Shown here in pieces: positions 37,801-50,200 of a stretch of 64,000 nucleotides of DNA (positions are counted from its first letter, which is position 1; each line of letters starts with the position of its first letter). The notes under the pieces were generated by a model. That model did not search any database. It was not told the origin of the DNA and saw nothing but the letters and a program-made list of their open reading frames with translations. This stretch comes from Cochliopodium minus (taxonomy: Eukaryota; Discosea; Himatismenida; Cochliopodiidae): assembly GCA_024220525.1 (NCBI GenBank), contig JAMYWO010000012.1:241253-305252 (forward strand), written 5' to 3'. Made by a program: the position numbers and the translations under genes.

Positions 37801-40800
37801 ACTCTCAAAAGCTCGGTCTTTCCCACCCCTATAAAAATTTAACAACATTATTGATAAAAAATAAAATAGAAAATACCTGTCTCTCCACTGATGATGGTTG
37901 GGATCTTTTTAAAGAAAAAAAATTGTTTAGATAGATAATTTGTAAAAAGAAAGTTACCTTATTTTTTTGTCTTTCGTGGACTTGGATCATCTTTAAAGCA
38001 TAATCAAGGGTCAAAATGTAATTACTTTCTGTTAGAACGGATAAAATGTCCATTTCGTTAGTTCCAATCGACAAAGAAAGATATTTGATCAATGATGCTT
38101 TCTTTTTAAGAATTTTTATGTCAGGGACCATGGGAAACTCAACATCTCTGTTGACTTCAAGTGATTCGAGTTCTTGAATTCTTTTTTTGTTCCTGGTGTC
38201 AGTTTTGTCTAGGGACAAAACTTTAAAACTTTAAAAAAATAATCAAAAATAAGTAAAAAAAAATTTCTTTTTTTCTTTTTACCTAAATCCGTCAGTTACC
38301 AAGTAAAGATGAGGAAAACTGTTCCATTGGCATTTTACTTCTTTATCAAGGTAGTTGTCCACTTCGTGCAACATGGCGTTTATCAGAATTGATCCCAAAT
38401 TTAAATAGCTTGAAAAAGACTTTTTTCCAGAAATGCCGAGAGTGTTTGAAGTAAATTGGGGGTTGTTGATGAGATAATCAATCTTTTTTTTTATAAAAAA
38501 AAATAAATAAGAAAACAAATTGAAAAAATTCATTTACCCTTTTTTCCATGAATGAAAAGAAAAATCTTTGGTGAATCTTTTTCATTTTGTGTAACTTGGA
38601 ATTAGGGAGATATTCTTGAAATATTTTGTTCATCAAAACTCTGCAGTTGTTATCATCTTTGTAAATTTTCTCATACTTTGATTCAATCATTTTAGCAATG
38701 GTGTAATGATCACTGATCTGACCTTCTCCTACATTCAAATCGATCACTTTTCTTCCTTTTTTGTATTCCTCTGTAAAAGCAGCAAGCCACCAACATACTT
38801 TTCGCATCTTATTATCAAAATCTAGTGGCTTGTATTGATAGATAACAATGTTCTCGGAAGAATACTTGACCCTTCAAAATAATTTAAATACAATTAAAAA
38901 TATAAAAATTGAATTTTTTACGAAGGAATTTCATTAATGAGCGAAGTTTTGTTTGTTAATACATCAGTAACCGAGCTAGAAGGAATTTCGACATAAAAAG
39001 TCCAGTTTTCAGGTTTCTCTAAAGTGAAAACCCTCCCACTATTAAGATCACTGATAGAGTTGGTAAAAATCAGAAGAAAGAAAAACTCATTTACTTGGGA
39101 AAGTGGGGCAAAACAAGAGAGATCAAAATGAACAACATATGTTTGATCTTCATCTGATCCTGCTGAATATTCACAAAGAGTTTCAATGATGGAAGAAATC
39201 GAGAATTCTTTGTTGATAGTGATGTGGATAGCAACACTCTCGTCCTCTTCTTTAGAAATTTCTATTTGGCTGTTGATGTAATGTGACTTTCCATCCGCCC
39301 CTTCTTCGCAATCAATGCTGATGTACTTGGAATCGACAAATTTCTTTTGGATGATGGTTTCTCGGAGATATTCTTCATTCAACAAAATCTCTTTCTTCTT
39401 GTTAGGTTGGGAATAATCAAACTTTTGAAGAAACAAAAATGATTCACTTCCAATATCTAAAGTGAATTAATTTAAAAAATTAATAATTATAAAAAAAAGA
39501 AAAAAGTGTATAGTTGTTTGCCATCTGAGAATATTAGATTGAGAGGACAAGATTTCCCATTTTTGAAAAGAAAGTTAGAAAGTTGAAGTCTCAAGTCATT
39601 GGCAAGTAGATTAATATTTATCAGAGAGAATCTAGAATTGACAATCTTTGATTTGGATATACAAACAAGATCCAAGAATCGGTTTAACTCTTGGGAGGTG
39701 ATGCTAGGGGAACAAAAGAAAATTTCTTTAGGATGAGGTTTTCTTTCTTGATACAACCTTATTAACAACATGAATAATTCTTCGTTAGTGAAATTGGGAG
39801 CCAAAAATAAACGAGAAATGTTGTCGTTGTAACGGCTCGGAGAACATACAAAGTCAAACGGATCTGTTTCTGAAATTTCGTGGATATCCGAGAGGATCTT
39901 GGAAAGATTATAAAACCACTTGTAAGATTCTTCCACGACTTTCTTTTCCAATAGAACTTCTAAATTTGGTTTGAAAGTGAGGCTTTCTAGAGGATGTTCA
40001 TCCAAAATTTCTCCGATTCGATCATAGTGAAAACTATCTCGAGGAAACAATAATTCCAAGTAAGAGAAAAATTTCTCCAATCTAGTTTCTTTGTCTTCTT
40101 CGTGCATCAAAATTTGTTGCAATGAGAGAATCTGTTTGGAGGTAAGAAAGAGAGAAAGTGGATCTTCTTCTTGGAATGTTTTGCAAAATTTCCTCCAATC
40201 CTCAAGTTGTTCTCCAAACTTTTCCAAGAGAGAAGATGCATTCTTTTGGAAAGTTTTGCAATTCACTATGATTTTTCTGTTTTGGTAGAGAGGATTTCCT
40301 TCAATCTGAAGTTGGATCAACTTTTCGAGAAGATCATCAAAGTTGGTTTGAAGAGAAACCAAAACCTTGATCATTTTGTCGCTACTCTTTGATTCTGATG
40401 TGAAAACCATCCATTTCCTGATCAAATCGGAAAAATCATCACTGTTCATCTGAACGATCTTGTTAAGATCAGTATCAGATCTTTGGTAAGTAACATAGTA
40501 AGTGTTTTGAACTTCTTTCTCTTGTCCTGTTGGGAACAGTGGTATGTTTGCTTCCGTGTCTATATTTTCATAGCACAAAACTTTGTTTTTGAGAATGATT
40601 ACAAAGCTACCATGAAAGAGGATTTGTTCTGCTATCTTTGATGAATTCTCAGATATAGCACCGGGTTTAATCTTGTTAACCCAATCTTTTAATTGAAAAA
40701 TTATATAAATCATATATTTGAATAAACTAATTTTTCATTTACCTTCCAGAAGACTGATGTTATCTTTGATAAGATTCAATACCTGTATGCTGTTAGAATC

Positions 40801-43800
40801 ATCTTTGGAAGATTTTTTGTTGGATTTGAGATGTGATAGAAAATTAGCTATTCCTGACTCTTCTTTCATTCCCAAGATGATAGGCTCAACAATTTTTTGG
40901 GACAAGATTAGTTTGTTGAGAAGATTGTTCTCATATTCTCCTTTTTAAAAAATAAATAATTAATTTTGTTTCTAAAAAATTAAAAATGTAACCTTGCAAC
41001 TCTTGTGTTATCAAAGATATAAACTTTGAAAACTGAGACTTGGCAAAATAGTACTTGTTATTGATTAGGAATTTGATGAATTGATCGTAGTTGGGAAGAT
41101 TTTCAAGGAGACTCATCTGATCTTGATTCAAAGGAAATTTAGATTTGATCTTTTTTAAGATGGGAGATGAATCCTTCAAGGAGATGCTCGATCTTTTTTC
41201 CACACTGAGTGATTTAGACTTCTCAGGGTCGAAGAGTTTTTGTAAATAAACTAAGATTTCATCGTCTTCAGAGGGGATGTTGTATGAAATCAAAACTTTT
41301 TCAATATTTGGAAGTTGAACTACAAATTGATTAATAAATAGTAAAAATATATGAAAAAAAAAATTTTTACGAGAGATAGAAGAAAGTTCCAAAAATTCTT
41401 CTAATTTTTTCAAATGTGTCTTTGTATTTTTAATCTTGAAAAATCCCGTTTGAGAAAGAGTTTCTATTTCCAAACTGAATTTCTTGTCTTTCTCTTTCAT
41501 CAATTTGACAAAATTTTCGATTTCACCCAGAGTGATCTCATCAGTAAAGAGTTTATTAATTCTGTTCTTAGTTTTGGTGATTAGCTTGTCGATTTCACTG
41601 GTAGAATATAAAGAAGCATCTGTCAGCTTCACTTTTGGTGTTTCTCCTTCACTGTCCTCATCCATTGAATCAAATTTTTCTTCCAGATTAGTTGATTTCT
41701 TAATTTCTAGCTTTGAAAACTCTTCTCTGCAGTATTCTTCGAAAATGTAACTCTTGTTCATCTGAATGATGAATTTTTTGCATTCAGATTTCAGATCTTT
41801 AGTTTCATTTTCCAGCATCTTTAAGAACTCTTTAAAATCAAGCAAATTCGAAGAAGCCATGTTTTCTATCAAAGAATCAGTATTTAATCTCAATTTGTTG
41901 TGAGTATTACCTAATTTTAAAAGTAAAAATTTAAAAAAAAAAGTTTTTCGTTATATTGCTTTACACTTGTTCTGCCAAAGCCAATTCAGTAAAGTTCAAA
42001 ATTTCTTCCCTAACTTTGTCAAAATCTTTGAGGTATGTTTGAATGCTGTTCGATAAATTCTTGATGTTTTGCACTAAACCTGAGCTCTCCATCTTCTTGA
42101 AAGTCTCTTGATGTTCTAAATTTTAAATGAAAAAAAATTAGTTTGAAAATTTTTTTGTGAACATTCAATTGGAGCCATATTTGGATCAATTTTTTTATCT
42201 TAACTTTTCTAATAAATAATTGATCAATCAGATCCAAATTATCATTTAATCATTGTAATAAATTAACATGTTGATTAATATTGATCTAATTGTCGATCAA
42301 CAAATTTTTGATGAATAAAAATTTTATTGAAAAAAAAAAAACCTTTGGCACGCGAATATAACATTACCCCATTCTTTAAGTCCACAAATACACTTTTATA
42401 TTTATCACTGAACAGATCAAAAGCAACAAATTTCCTCTTAGACTTTTTTAGTGCCTCTCTCTTCAAGTTCAACCACCGAACATGATTCTCATTTAGAACA
42501 ATAGCTGTTTCAGTAAGAAGAACACAAGATATTTTGTCAAAGAAAACTTCCCAAACTAACCCCTTTTGATACTTTACCTTATCGTTAGTTATTCTCAAGG
42601 TCCAGTTAAAAACATCTTCTTTGGTTCCTTGAAACAAAATATCAACAAATGCTTGTAATATTTTTTCAAAAGATTCCCCAAAATGTTTTTCATTATGAAG
42701 GATAATGTTGTCTATTACATCCAACAGAGAAAGTTCTTTGTAAATTTTTTCCAGATTTGGGGAAATCTGCCGAAGAAAAAATTAAGAAACTCCGATTATT
42801 ATTAAAGTAAAAAAAAAATAAAAATATTACCGTTTTCTTGAAAATCTCGTGTATCACAGTCAGATCATTTTGAACTAAGACATTAAAGTAACGTCCAGAC
42901 TCGTATGCGACTTCAAAAAAATCTGTTATAAAACACTTTATGGAAGTTTTTTGACAGCGAGAGATTGAAAGAGAAGAAATAAATAATCCCAAATCATCGA
43001 GATGCTTTTTATTTTTCAATAAATAATCCTCTGTTGCGGGCTTTTCATCTTTTGTTTCCAACATCGGAAAAAAGAGATGAACATTGGTTATTAATTTGAC
43101 ATATTCTCGATGATCGAATGTCTCGCAGAGTACTAAAGGATCCACAACTGGTTGGTATTTTTCGTCCACCTTCAAATTCAAAAACTTTTCAATAGCAGAA
43201 AAAAAAAAGCACTTTGCACGATTATTGGAGTAAGTATCAGTGATAAAAATGTTCAAATATTTTTTAACGAGAGATGTGAACTGAACTTCATTGAATAGAC
43301 GATGAAAAGAAGTGATACCCAATTTTTTGGGGATATCCAAAATACAAGTGAATTGATTGGAATCCATTGCCAGAGACTCGCCAATCCCACGAGCAAAGTA
43401 ATCGTAAACAAATACGGCAACGGTTATGTCCGAAATTTTGTGGCATGTTTTTGAAAACAACTCTGAAAAGAACACGCTAAAAGCGTTTACTTTGTCAGTA
43501 ACAAAATTCAACAAAAGTTCATCTCCAAAAATAGTTTCAAAGTGAATTCATAATCTTTTTTGCTCAAATCAAGCTATTTATTTTTTTTTATAAATCATAG
43601 GTGATAGTGTTAAAAAAAAAAAAAAAAGGGGTTTTTTTTTTTACAGGTATCAATTTCTTAAAGAGTAGAAAAACATCTTCCGTCTTCAGGGAGTATTTGT
43701 CATCTGCTAAATTGTAAGATCCCAAAAAATCGAAGAGATCAGTGAGGTTGGACTTTTCAAAGGGATATTTTTTTAAGAATTCCTCCCAAAAGGTAGCAGG

Positions 43801-44195
43801 AGGCTCTTCTCTCAAAATTTGCAGGCACTTTAGATGAAACTTGATCCTGAACAAAAAATTTTTGTGGTTTTCTTCGACATTACTTTCATCGTTGTAACAA
43901 TTCAACTCTTTCAAAACTGTTAAGAAATGGTCGAAGATGAATCTGTTCTTTTTGAAACATTCCTCAAGTACATCAAAACTTATAGTCGAATGATAAATAA
44001 TCTTTGAGAATTGAAAAAATAAAAAAATGGGTACCCATTTGTTATCTTGTCCAGTTCTTCATACTGTTTTTTACACTTTATCAATGCACTCAAAACATCG
44101 CTCCTTTCTTTACAGGCGATAACGTGAATTGTTAAGAATAATATTATACAACATAAGAACAATATTACAACAATTATCAATAATATGTTTTGCAT
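28813..44195 (-). CDS. RNF213/mysterin-like giant AAA+ protein, multi-exon
   Basis: About 30 exons. The start is Met 44195, with a hydrophobic N-terminus (MQNILLIIVVILFLCCIILF); alternatives exist. RNF213-type landmarks in order: YILTLDYALKMIQVHERQ then PTIISGETG/VGKTELLRVY (Walker A, 37815-37910, split by an intron); DELNTSTCIDVFKELMFDN and VAAINPYRKV (36650-36790); VYPIPQSMGELVWDFGALG (36500); ASVSQRDLQR (36230); second Walker A INGQPGSSKTLSFKIVEENM (35660); Walker B VVFLDEAGLP (35400); RVINVFRPEPQTSDLLG; NRFSLRDFYHFL; FMINTSSIHGSFYDLFNQHY; TPMPFLNRFEKYL (34130). An uninterrupted 863-residue exon (30660-33000) follows. Human RNF213 is an E3 ligase dynein-like AAA+ protein with antimicrobial and lipid-droplet roles. 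I see no RING cysteine pattern here. Several exons change frame at short homopolymers (about 43530, 35350, 35015, 33930). The 3' end is uncertain. Confidence 0.75.
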
Positions 44196-44382
44196 GTATT
44201 ACCAATTACATGAATGTATTTATTGAATCTATGTCCAAGTGCTATTATAAATGGATATTCTAAATAATGATGGTGAATATAAAAGAAATATGTCCTTTAA
44301 TTAAATCACCTCTTATGAATTCCCTATCTTTTATATTCGAATTTAGAACACTTATTATCTCCACTTATAGAATTGGTTTTGA

Positions 44383-44607
44383 TTAGATAAAATAAAAATT
44401 ATTTTCGTTATTATTCTTACATAAATCTTGAATCAAATCGGTTGGATTCTCCCCAATTGAATTCAAACTATCCAAATTATCAAATATATCAAATATTTTC
44501 TTTGAAATATCTTCATTATGAGAAATGATGGTATCTTTATTAGTTATAAAGATCTCTTTCAAATCCAATGCAAATTGAGAGGATAAATTGGCAATGTGAT
44601 TACCCAT
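44383..44607 (-). CDS. Small hypothetical protein or first exon, possible N-myristoylation site
   Basis: Met at about 44607 gives MGNHIANLSSQFALDLKEIF and 74 residues ending LCKNNNENNFYFI. Gly at position 2 with a small residue at position 6 would allow N-myristoylation. A good donor (GTAAGA) lies at about 44423, so it may instead be a 5' exon of the RNF213-like gene downstream, but the available acceptor at about 44116 gives a stop at the junction. No homology recognised. Confidence 0.35.
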   Translation of the reverse strand: MGNHIANLSSQFALDLKEIFITNKDTIISHNEDISKKIFDIFDNLDSLNSIGENPTDLIQDLCKNNNENNFYFI

Positions 44608-44742
44608 TCTTTTTTTTTTTTTTATCAAAAAAAAAGGTCCTAATCAATTTGAAGAAACTTTCCAAAGAAATTCTCTGCTTAATACATTGAATGCTTTGCT
44701 TTGAAGATTCTAATATTAAAAAATAATAAAAAAATTTTGAAT

Positions 44743-46322
44743 ATGATTTTCCCCAAAGAAGAAAAAGATATTACAATAGAGTGGTTGGTTGATAAAGTCA
44801 ATTTTCTATCTGGAAAAATAGAAAGGTAGAAAAAATAAACAATTCCCTTTTAAAATTCAAACAAATTATGTCAGCTTAAAGTCTTCTCTTCCAGAGATAC
44901 GTGGAATGATGTCCAATGTATTGTAAGTGTATTGTAAGTTGATGTTTAATTAAAGATGTTTATTTATTTTCTTTTCTAAAAAAGCAACATTGAAATTAAA
45001 TATAAAGAAGAATTTGAAAATAAAGAGTATCCAAAGCAATTATTCTTAAAAACATCAAATATTGAGAAAAATATAATGAAGGAGATGGTATTCAAAGCAA
45101 AGATCTATGAACATGAATTGAATACCTATCAATATTTGAAAAAAGAGGGGTATGAAAACATCCCAACCATATATTACAGCGAAATAGATAAAGAAAGCCA
45201 AGAATTTGGATTGATCATGGAAAATCTTAATCCAATAAAAAAGGGAACAAATAATCAAAGTAAAAAAATTTAACCCATACTTAATTTATTTATGTTTAAT
45301 AGTTGATGGAACTGATTTTGATCAAAGTAAAGAAGTGATAAAAGCAATATCAAAATTACATGCCATAAATTGGCATAAACCACATTTCGGAGGGGAGAAG
45401 GTGGAAAATTACTTGGGAAACAATGACAAATATCTTGAGGAGAAAGCATTGGGATATGCCTATGATTATTTCTCATTTCTCTATCATACAAGATTATCAA
45501 TATTAAAGTTAGAAGGAAAAAAGGATGAGATAAAAGAATATGCAGTATATTCCACTGATACACTTTCTCAATTGATCGAATTTGTGACAGATAAAGTCGA
45601 AAATGCTAAAAAAGTAAGCCAATCTTTCCGTGAATTGACCAAAGAACTCAATGGAAATGCCTATGAGCCTGCATTTGAGAAATTGGATGCCATTCTCTCC
45701 TCAAAGCTGGACATTCCCGCACTATACAAGAAGATGATGGTCGATTGGAGGGAGAACTTCCCTGTATCCACTTTTCATGGCGATTTCAGAATCGAAAATG
45801 CATTATTGCTCAATGATAAGAGAGGGTATGTTCATTTCAATTTTCTATAATCAAATTTCCTTTAAAATATAACAATTTAATTTCACACGTTCAAAAATGT
45901 TTCCATCTTTTTAGATTTATCACAGATCTGCTTTTTTTTAATATTTATAATTTCGTTTTTTTAATAGTGTTGCTTTTTTTGATTGGCAATGTTTTTCTGT
46001 TGGATGTCCGCTAGTTGATATCACCAAGTTCATGGTGGGTTGTATGCAAAGCAGCGAAAGAAAACTCCACGAAAAAGAACTCTTGGAATTTTACACTCAG
46101 CAAGTAAACCAAGTCTTATCAGAGAAGATTTCCTTTGAACAAGTTAGGGAAATGTATCTTAGTTGCTTGATCGATGAAATGATCGTTTCATTGATGATCA
46201 TCGCTCATTTTTCAAAGTTGGGGAAAGAGGCTCAAAAGTTTGGGAGACATTATAATTTGAGCCTCATTATAATGGAGAGGGGATTGTCTGCCTTTTATGA
46301 TAATTATATCTTCACAAATTAA
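44743..46322 (+). CDS. CHK/EcKinase-like (choline/ecdysteroid kinase fold) phosphotransferase (424 aa)
   Basis: Exons 44743-44825, 44895-44933, 44985-45259, 45303-45825, 45968-46322; total 425 codons. The N-lobe shows KQLFLKTS and a helix ending FKAKIYEHELNTYQYLKK with the conserved Glu, then LIMENLNP at the hinge. The C-lobe has the Brenner motif HGDFRIENALLL (catalytic Asp, Mg-binding Asn) and VAFFDWQCFSVGCPLVDIT (metal-binding Asp). These define the aminoglycoside-phosphotransferase superfamily and best match the CHK kinase-like/EcKinase branch known from insects, nematodes and some protists. It should phosphorylate a small hydroxyl substrate with ATP in the cytosol; the substrate is unknown. 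The terminal stretch YDNYIFTN is typical of neither targeting nor anchoring. Confidence 0.8.
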
Positions 46323-46444
46323 ATATGATTTTTTTTTTTTTCCTTTTTGATATCTCTTGTTGTAATCCCTCTTTCAAATATAAATTTATATCTCCGATTA
46401 TCAAATTTAAGATTATTATCTTTTTGTTTTTATTAAAAAATTTT

Positions 46445-46904
46445 TTAATCAACCTTTTTCTCTTTTGATATTTGTGATATAAACTTCACAGCACAAAAAA
46501 ATCCCATCAAATGAAGGATGATATCTTGTCCCGTTCCCATTATATAGGTTATTTTCATCAGCTGTGTTTTACCATCCCATGAGGAGCTTGCCATATCAAA
46601 AATAGCATCATAAAATGCATTTTTGCTTATGATCAAATGGAATAAAGCACCAATGTGTATGATGAAATGTATAAATACCATTGTTGTTGAAGTTTTGAAA
46701 TAATAATTCGAAGCCAAAATACTCAATAAATCCCATGTAAAATATATTTTTTGGTAGAATTCATTAGGATGAACATCTGAGATCCCAAAAAGGACTTTGG
46801 TATGGAAAATGGAGTGTAATAATTCCTTTTAATTTAATGATATTTTAATCAAATGAAGAGGATTGAAATCTTACACTAATTGCAATTAAATAAAAGAGTT
46901 TCAT
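46445..46904 (-). CDS. Small multi-span membrane protein (136 aa)
   Basis: Exons 46875-46904 (MKLFYLIAIS) and 46445-46825, joined in phase through a 49-nt intron (GTAAGA..AAAG). Hydrophobic segments: the N-terminus, LLSILASNYYF, STTMVFIHFIIHIGALFHLI and GQDIILHLMGFFCAVKFISQ, with His residues inside or at the ends of the spans. The tail is basic (SKEKKVD). No family recognised. It lies tail-to-tail with the kinase gene 122 bp away. Confidence 0.65.
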
Positions 46905-47238
46905 TTTATTTTTATTCACAAACGAAATAAAATATAAAATTTCAATCTGAAAAAATAAATTCAAAAAAAAAAAAAAAAAAGAATTTTTTGAATGAATTGG
47001 ATAAAAATTAATGTATAACTATAATTGAACAATAGCTTGATTACCAACTATTTACAATTTTCATTTTTTTAAAATGAAAGAGATTATCTGATTTTTAGGA
47101 ACTTACTCAAAAGCTCCTCTTAACTCTTTTGCTGAAACTTTAAAAAACACCATAAATGAGAGGAATTTTTAAAATTTGAGGAAAATTTTTGGTTTTTGTA
47201 AATATTAATTCCTTCTATTTTCAAATAAATTTAAAAAA
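46905..47238. other. AT-rich divergent intergenic region
   Basis: It separates two divergent genes and must hold both promoters. It contains long A runs at about 46965-46980 but no motif I can name. Confidence 0.5.
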
Positions 47239-50200
47239 ATGAAAGAAAAGGAAACCAATCAAATTGAATTGGATTTTTTTGAAAAAAAGAAAGATGATTT
47301 TGATGATATACGTTTGCAATTCCAGAGCTCTCTTATTAATATTGTGGTAGATGACAAAATCATTGAAGAAGATTTCAATTCACACTCCCTTAGATATTTA
47401 TTGACAGGTAAAGAGGATATGAATCTAATTCAAAAATATGTGACTCCTGCATTCATTTTTAATATGTTGAACATACTCAGAGGTGTGACAGGCTGCTTGA
47501 TATCTTCCATTTTGTTCTTATATGTTCCAGATATAAAAAACAATACGACAGCAATACAATTTGGTAGGATATACTTATTGCAAACACTTCTTCCAACATA
47601 ATTTTTTCAAAAAAAAAAAATGATTAGGAGTAATCGTGGCAACAATATGTAAGGATCTACAATTAATTGTTTAATTTTCAAACCATTTAAAACAGTGGCT
47701 AAACCTGCTCTGGGAATCTCATTATCACTGATATTTATCTTTGCGGCAGGACTTTTGGGAATCTTGATAGGTTTCATATTCTCTACCGTAAAATATCGAA
47801 AAAATATTTCTATTTAAATTATTTGATTTGTAGATATCAATACAAAGCAATAGGTAATAAGATAATCTAATATCAAATATGATTGAAAATATTTTAAACT
47901 TATTTTCAAAAAGGTACCTCACAGGTGCTTTTATCTTCATTATCGCATTCATAGTTACGATGGGAAGATATAAAACACTAGCGCCCAAATTTATGTTCGT
48001 ATTCTTCACCATCCTTTTGTTGAATTGGAGTATAGCTCCACAAATAGTATTTATATCACCCGCAAGATTTTCCTTCAAGCTTGTGGTGACGACATTGATA
48101 GGAGCAGGAAGCATGTTGGTGGCGATCTTCTTTCCCTTCCCGTTGTTGGTGAGCAATATCTTAAAATCAAAGCTGGAATTGGTGATGAAGGCGATGGCCT
48201 TGCTGGTGAGAAAGCTGGTGCATAGATTCGAAAGTAGAAAGACAAAGGGGCAAATCCTCAAAGATTTCTCAGAAATAAATCTGTTGGTGAAGATCATAGA
48301 TCAAGGCATCGCAGCCTGCAACATGTTTTTGCCATTCTGTCAGGTAAAAGAAATATTTTATTGGATGATAAATAAAAAGATTTTTATTTTTACATTTTTA
48401 TTTAAAAAATTTTATTTATCTACTGAAACGTATAGGCAGAATACTTTTTTTATTCCCTAGATGGTTACAGATCTCTCCTGGCCGACCTTGATCAACTTAG
48501 AACAAAGATGAAGGCCCTCGTAGCAGCTTCAACCAGTTTCACCGACAAAAACGACTTCTTCTCCAACTTTAGAATCAGAATCGGTCCTCCCGCATCCAAA
48601 CTTGCGAAAGAAATATCAGACGCACTCCACAACATTCTCGATTGCAAACCAGTAAATTCAGATCGTCTAGAAAACTCATTGTTGGACTTGAACCATATCC
48701 TCAGAGAGCACCGAAGGAAAATATTCGAACAAAAATTAGACATCGACGTCATGGATCATTACAAAGCCTCCATTTTCGATTTCCACGCCTCCTTCTTCTT
48801 TCTGATGGAGCTCGCCACCATCACCCATCTTTTGAGATCTCATAAGCTCAAGCCCCGAGTGCAATTCAGCTTGCTTCCTATTTGGGAGGGACTTCGTGAG
48901 CCCATTTATGATGTTTGGAAGTTCACCTCGCCACAGCATCCTACTTTTTTTTCTTACATCAAAAGCACCGAATTTTTAGAAAGAGTCGAAAATGGTACTA
49001 AACATTTTTTATTTTTTTTCAGTATACTTTATTGAAGTTTATTTTGATGAAATTATTCATCTTGATTTTTTTTGATTCTTCTAATCAAAATTTATTTTTT
49101 TTTTATTGTTTTTTTTTTATTTTTTTTTTACTGATATTTTATTTTTTCTCCTTTTCATATTGCAATAAGCATTCTTGTTCGCACTCGCTGTTTTGGCTGC
49201 TTGTATATCTTGTTTATGGAAACCGTTGGCCGCCAGATTTTACAATGGCTTTCCTTTGACCATGGTCACCACTGTAAAAAAAAAATTTTTTTTTTTTTTT
49301 TTTAATTTTTATGAGTTATTTTATTCGTCAAAGGTAATTTTGATTTTTGGAAACTCCACGGGAAGTTCTTATCACTTGGCGACTGTGAGGGTTGGGGGGT
49401 AATACTATATTAAAAAAATTATTGAACAGAAAAGATAAAATGATGACAAAAAAAAATCAAAAAAAAATTAATTTTTTAAAAAAAAAACAAAAAAAAAAAA
49501 ATTTTCATACAAAATTAAAAAATTTCTCATTCAATTTAATATTTTAGGACTTTGTTGGGAAACATCTATTCTTTTTTGGTGATCAAGCTTTTCATCCCAC
49601 ATCCTACATCCTACATGATAATCCTGTTTGGATGCATTCTCGTCGCTCTAATGAATTTTATTTCTATCGATTACGAAGAAGTTGCCACAGTGGCCATTTT
49701 TGTAGGTTTGTCTTCATTATATGGTGGTTTGTCTCAACCTGTACAAAATTATCCCGCGTAAAAATTTTTTTTTTAAATCACTTTTTTTTTAAATTATTTT
49801 TTTAAAAATTATTTTTTTGTTTTCTTTTTAATTTACCAATTAAAAATATTTTTTGGTTTTTTCTAGTAACATTTTTTATATTAAAAATTTGAAGATTTAA
49901 ATACCCAAAAATTCAAATTTTGAATAAATTTTTTTGGATTAAAATAAATTCAAATTTTTATCTTCTTTCAAAGCTTCTCTTATGACTCAATCATTCAAAC
50001 GTTTTGTGGGGCATTGATCATCATAGTGCTTTTTTTGCACAAGTGGTACTTCTACAGCAGCAGAAAGAAAGTCAGGGAAAATGTGATCAACATCTTCAGA
50101 CAGGTCAAAACTATCCTCTCTATTTCTTTTTCTGCTCTTGATCATGTAGGCGAAGGTCTATCAATTTTCTTTTTAAAAATTTTATTTTTTTTATTTTTTT

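Noticed and set aside
47725-48297. 190-codon - strand frame opposite the transporter
   Set aside because: The + strand transporter exons close in phase over the whole region; this is a complement of hydrophobic codons.
49175-49402. Separate small genes inside 47-51 kb
   Set aside because: Each fragment is an exon of the FUSC-type gene with GT..AG borders and matching phase.
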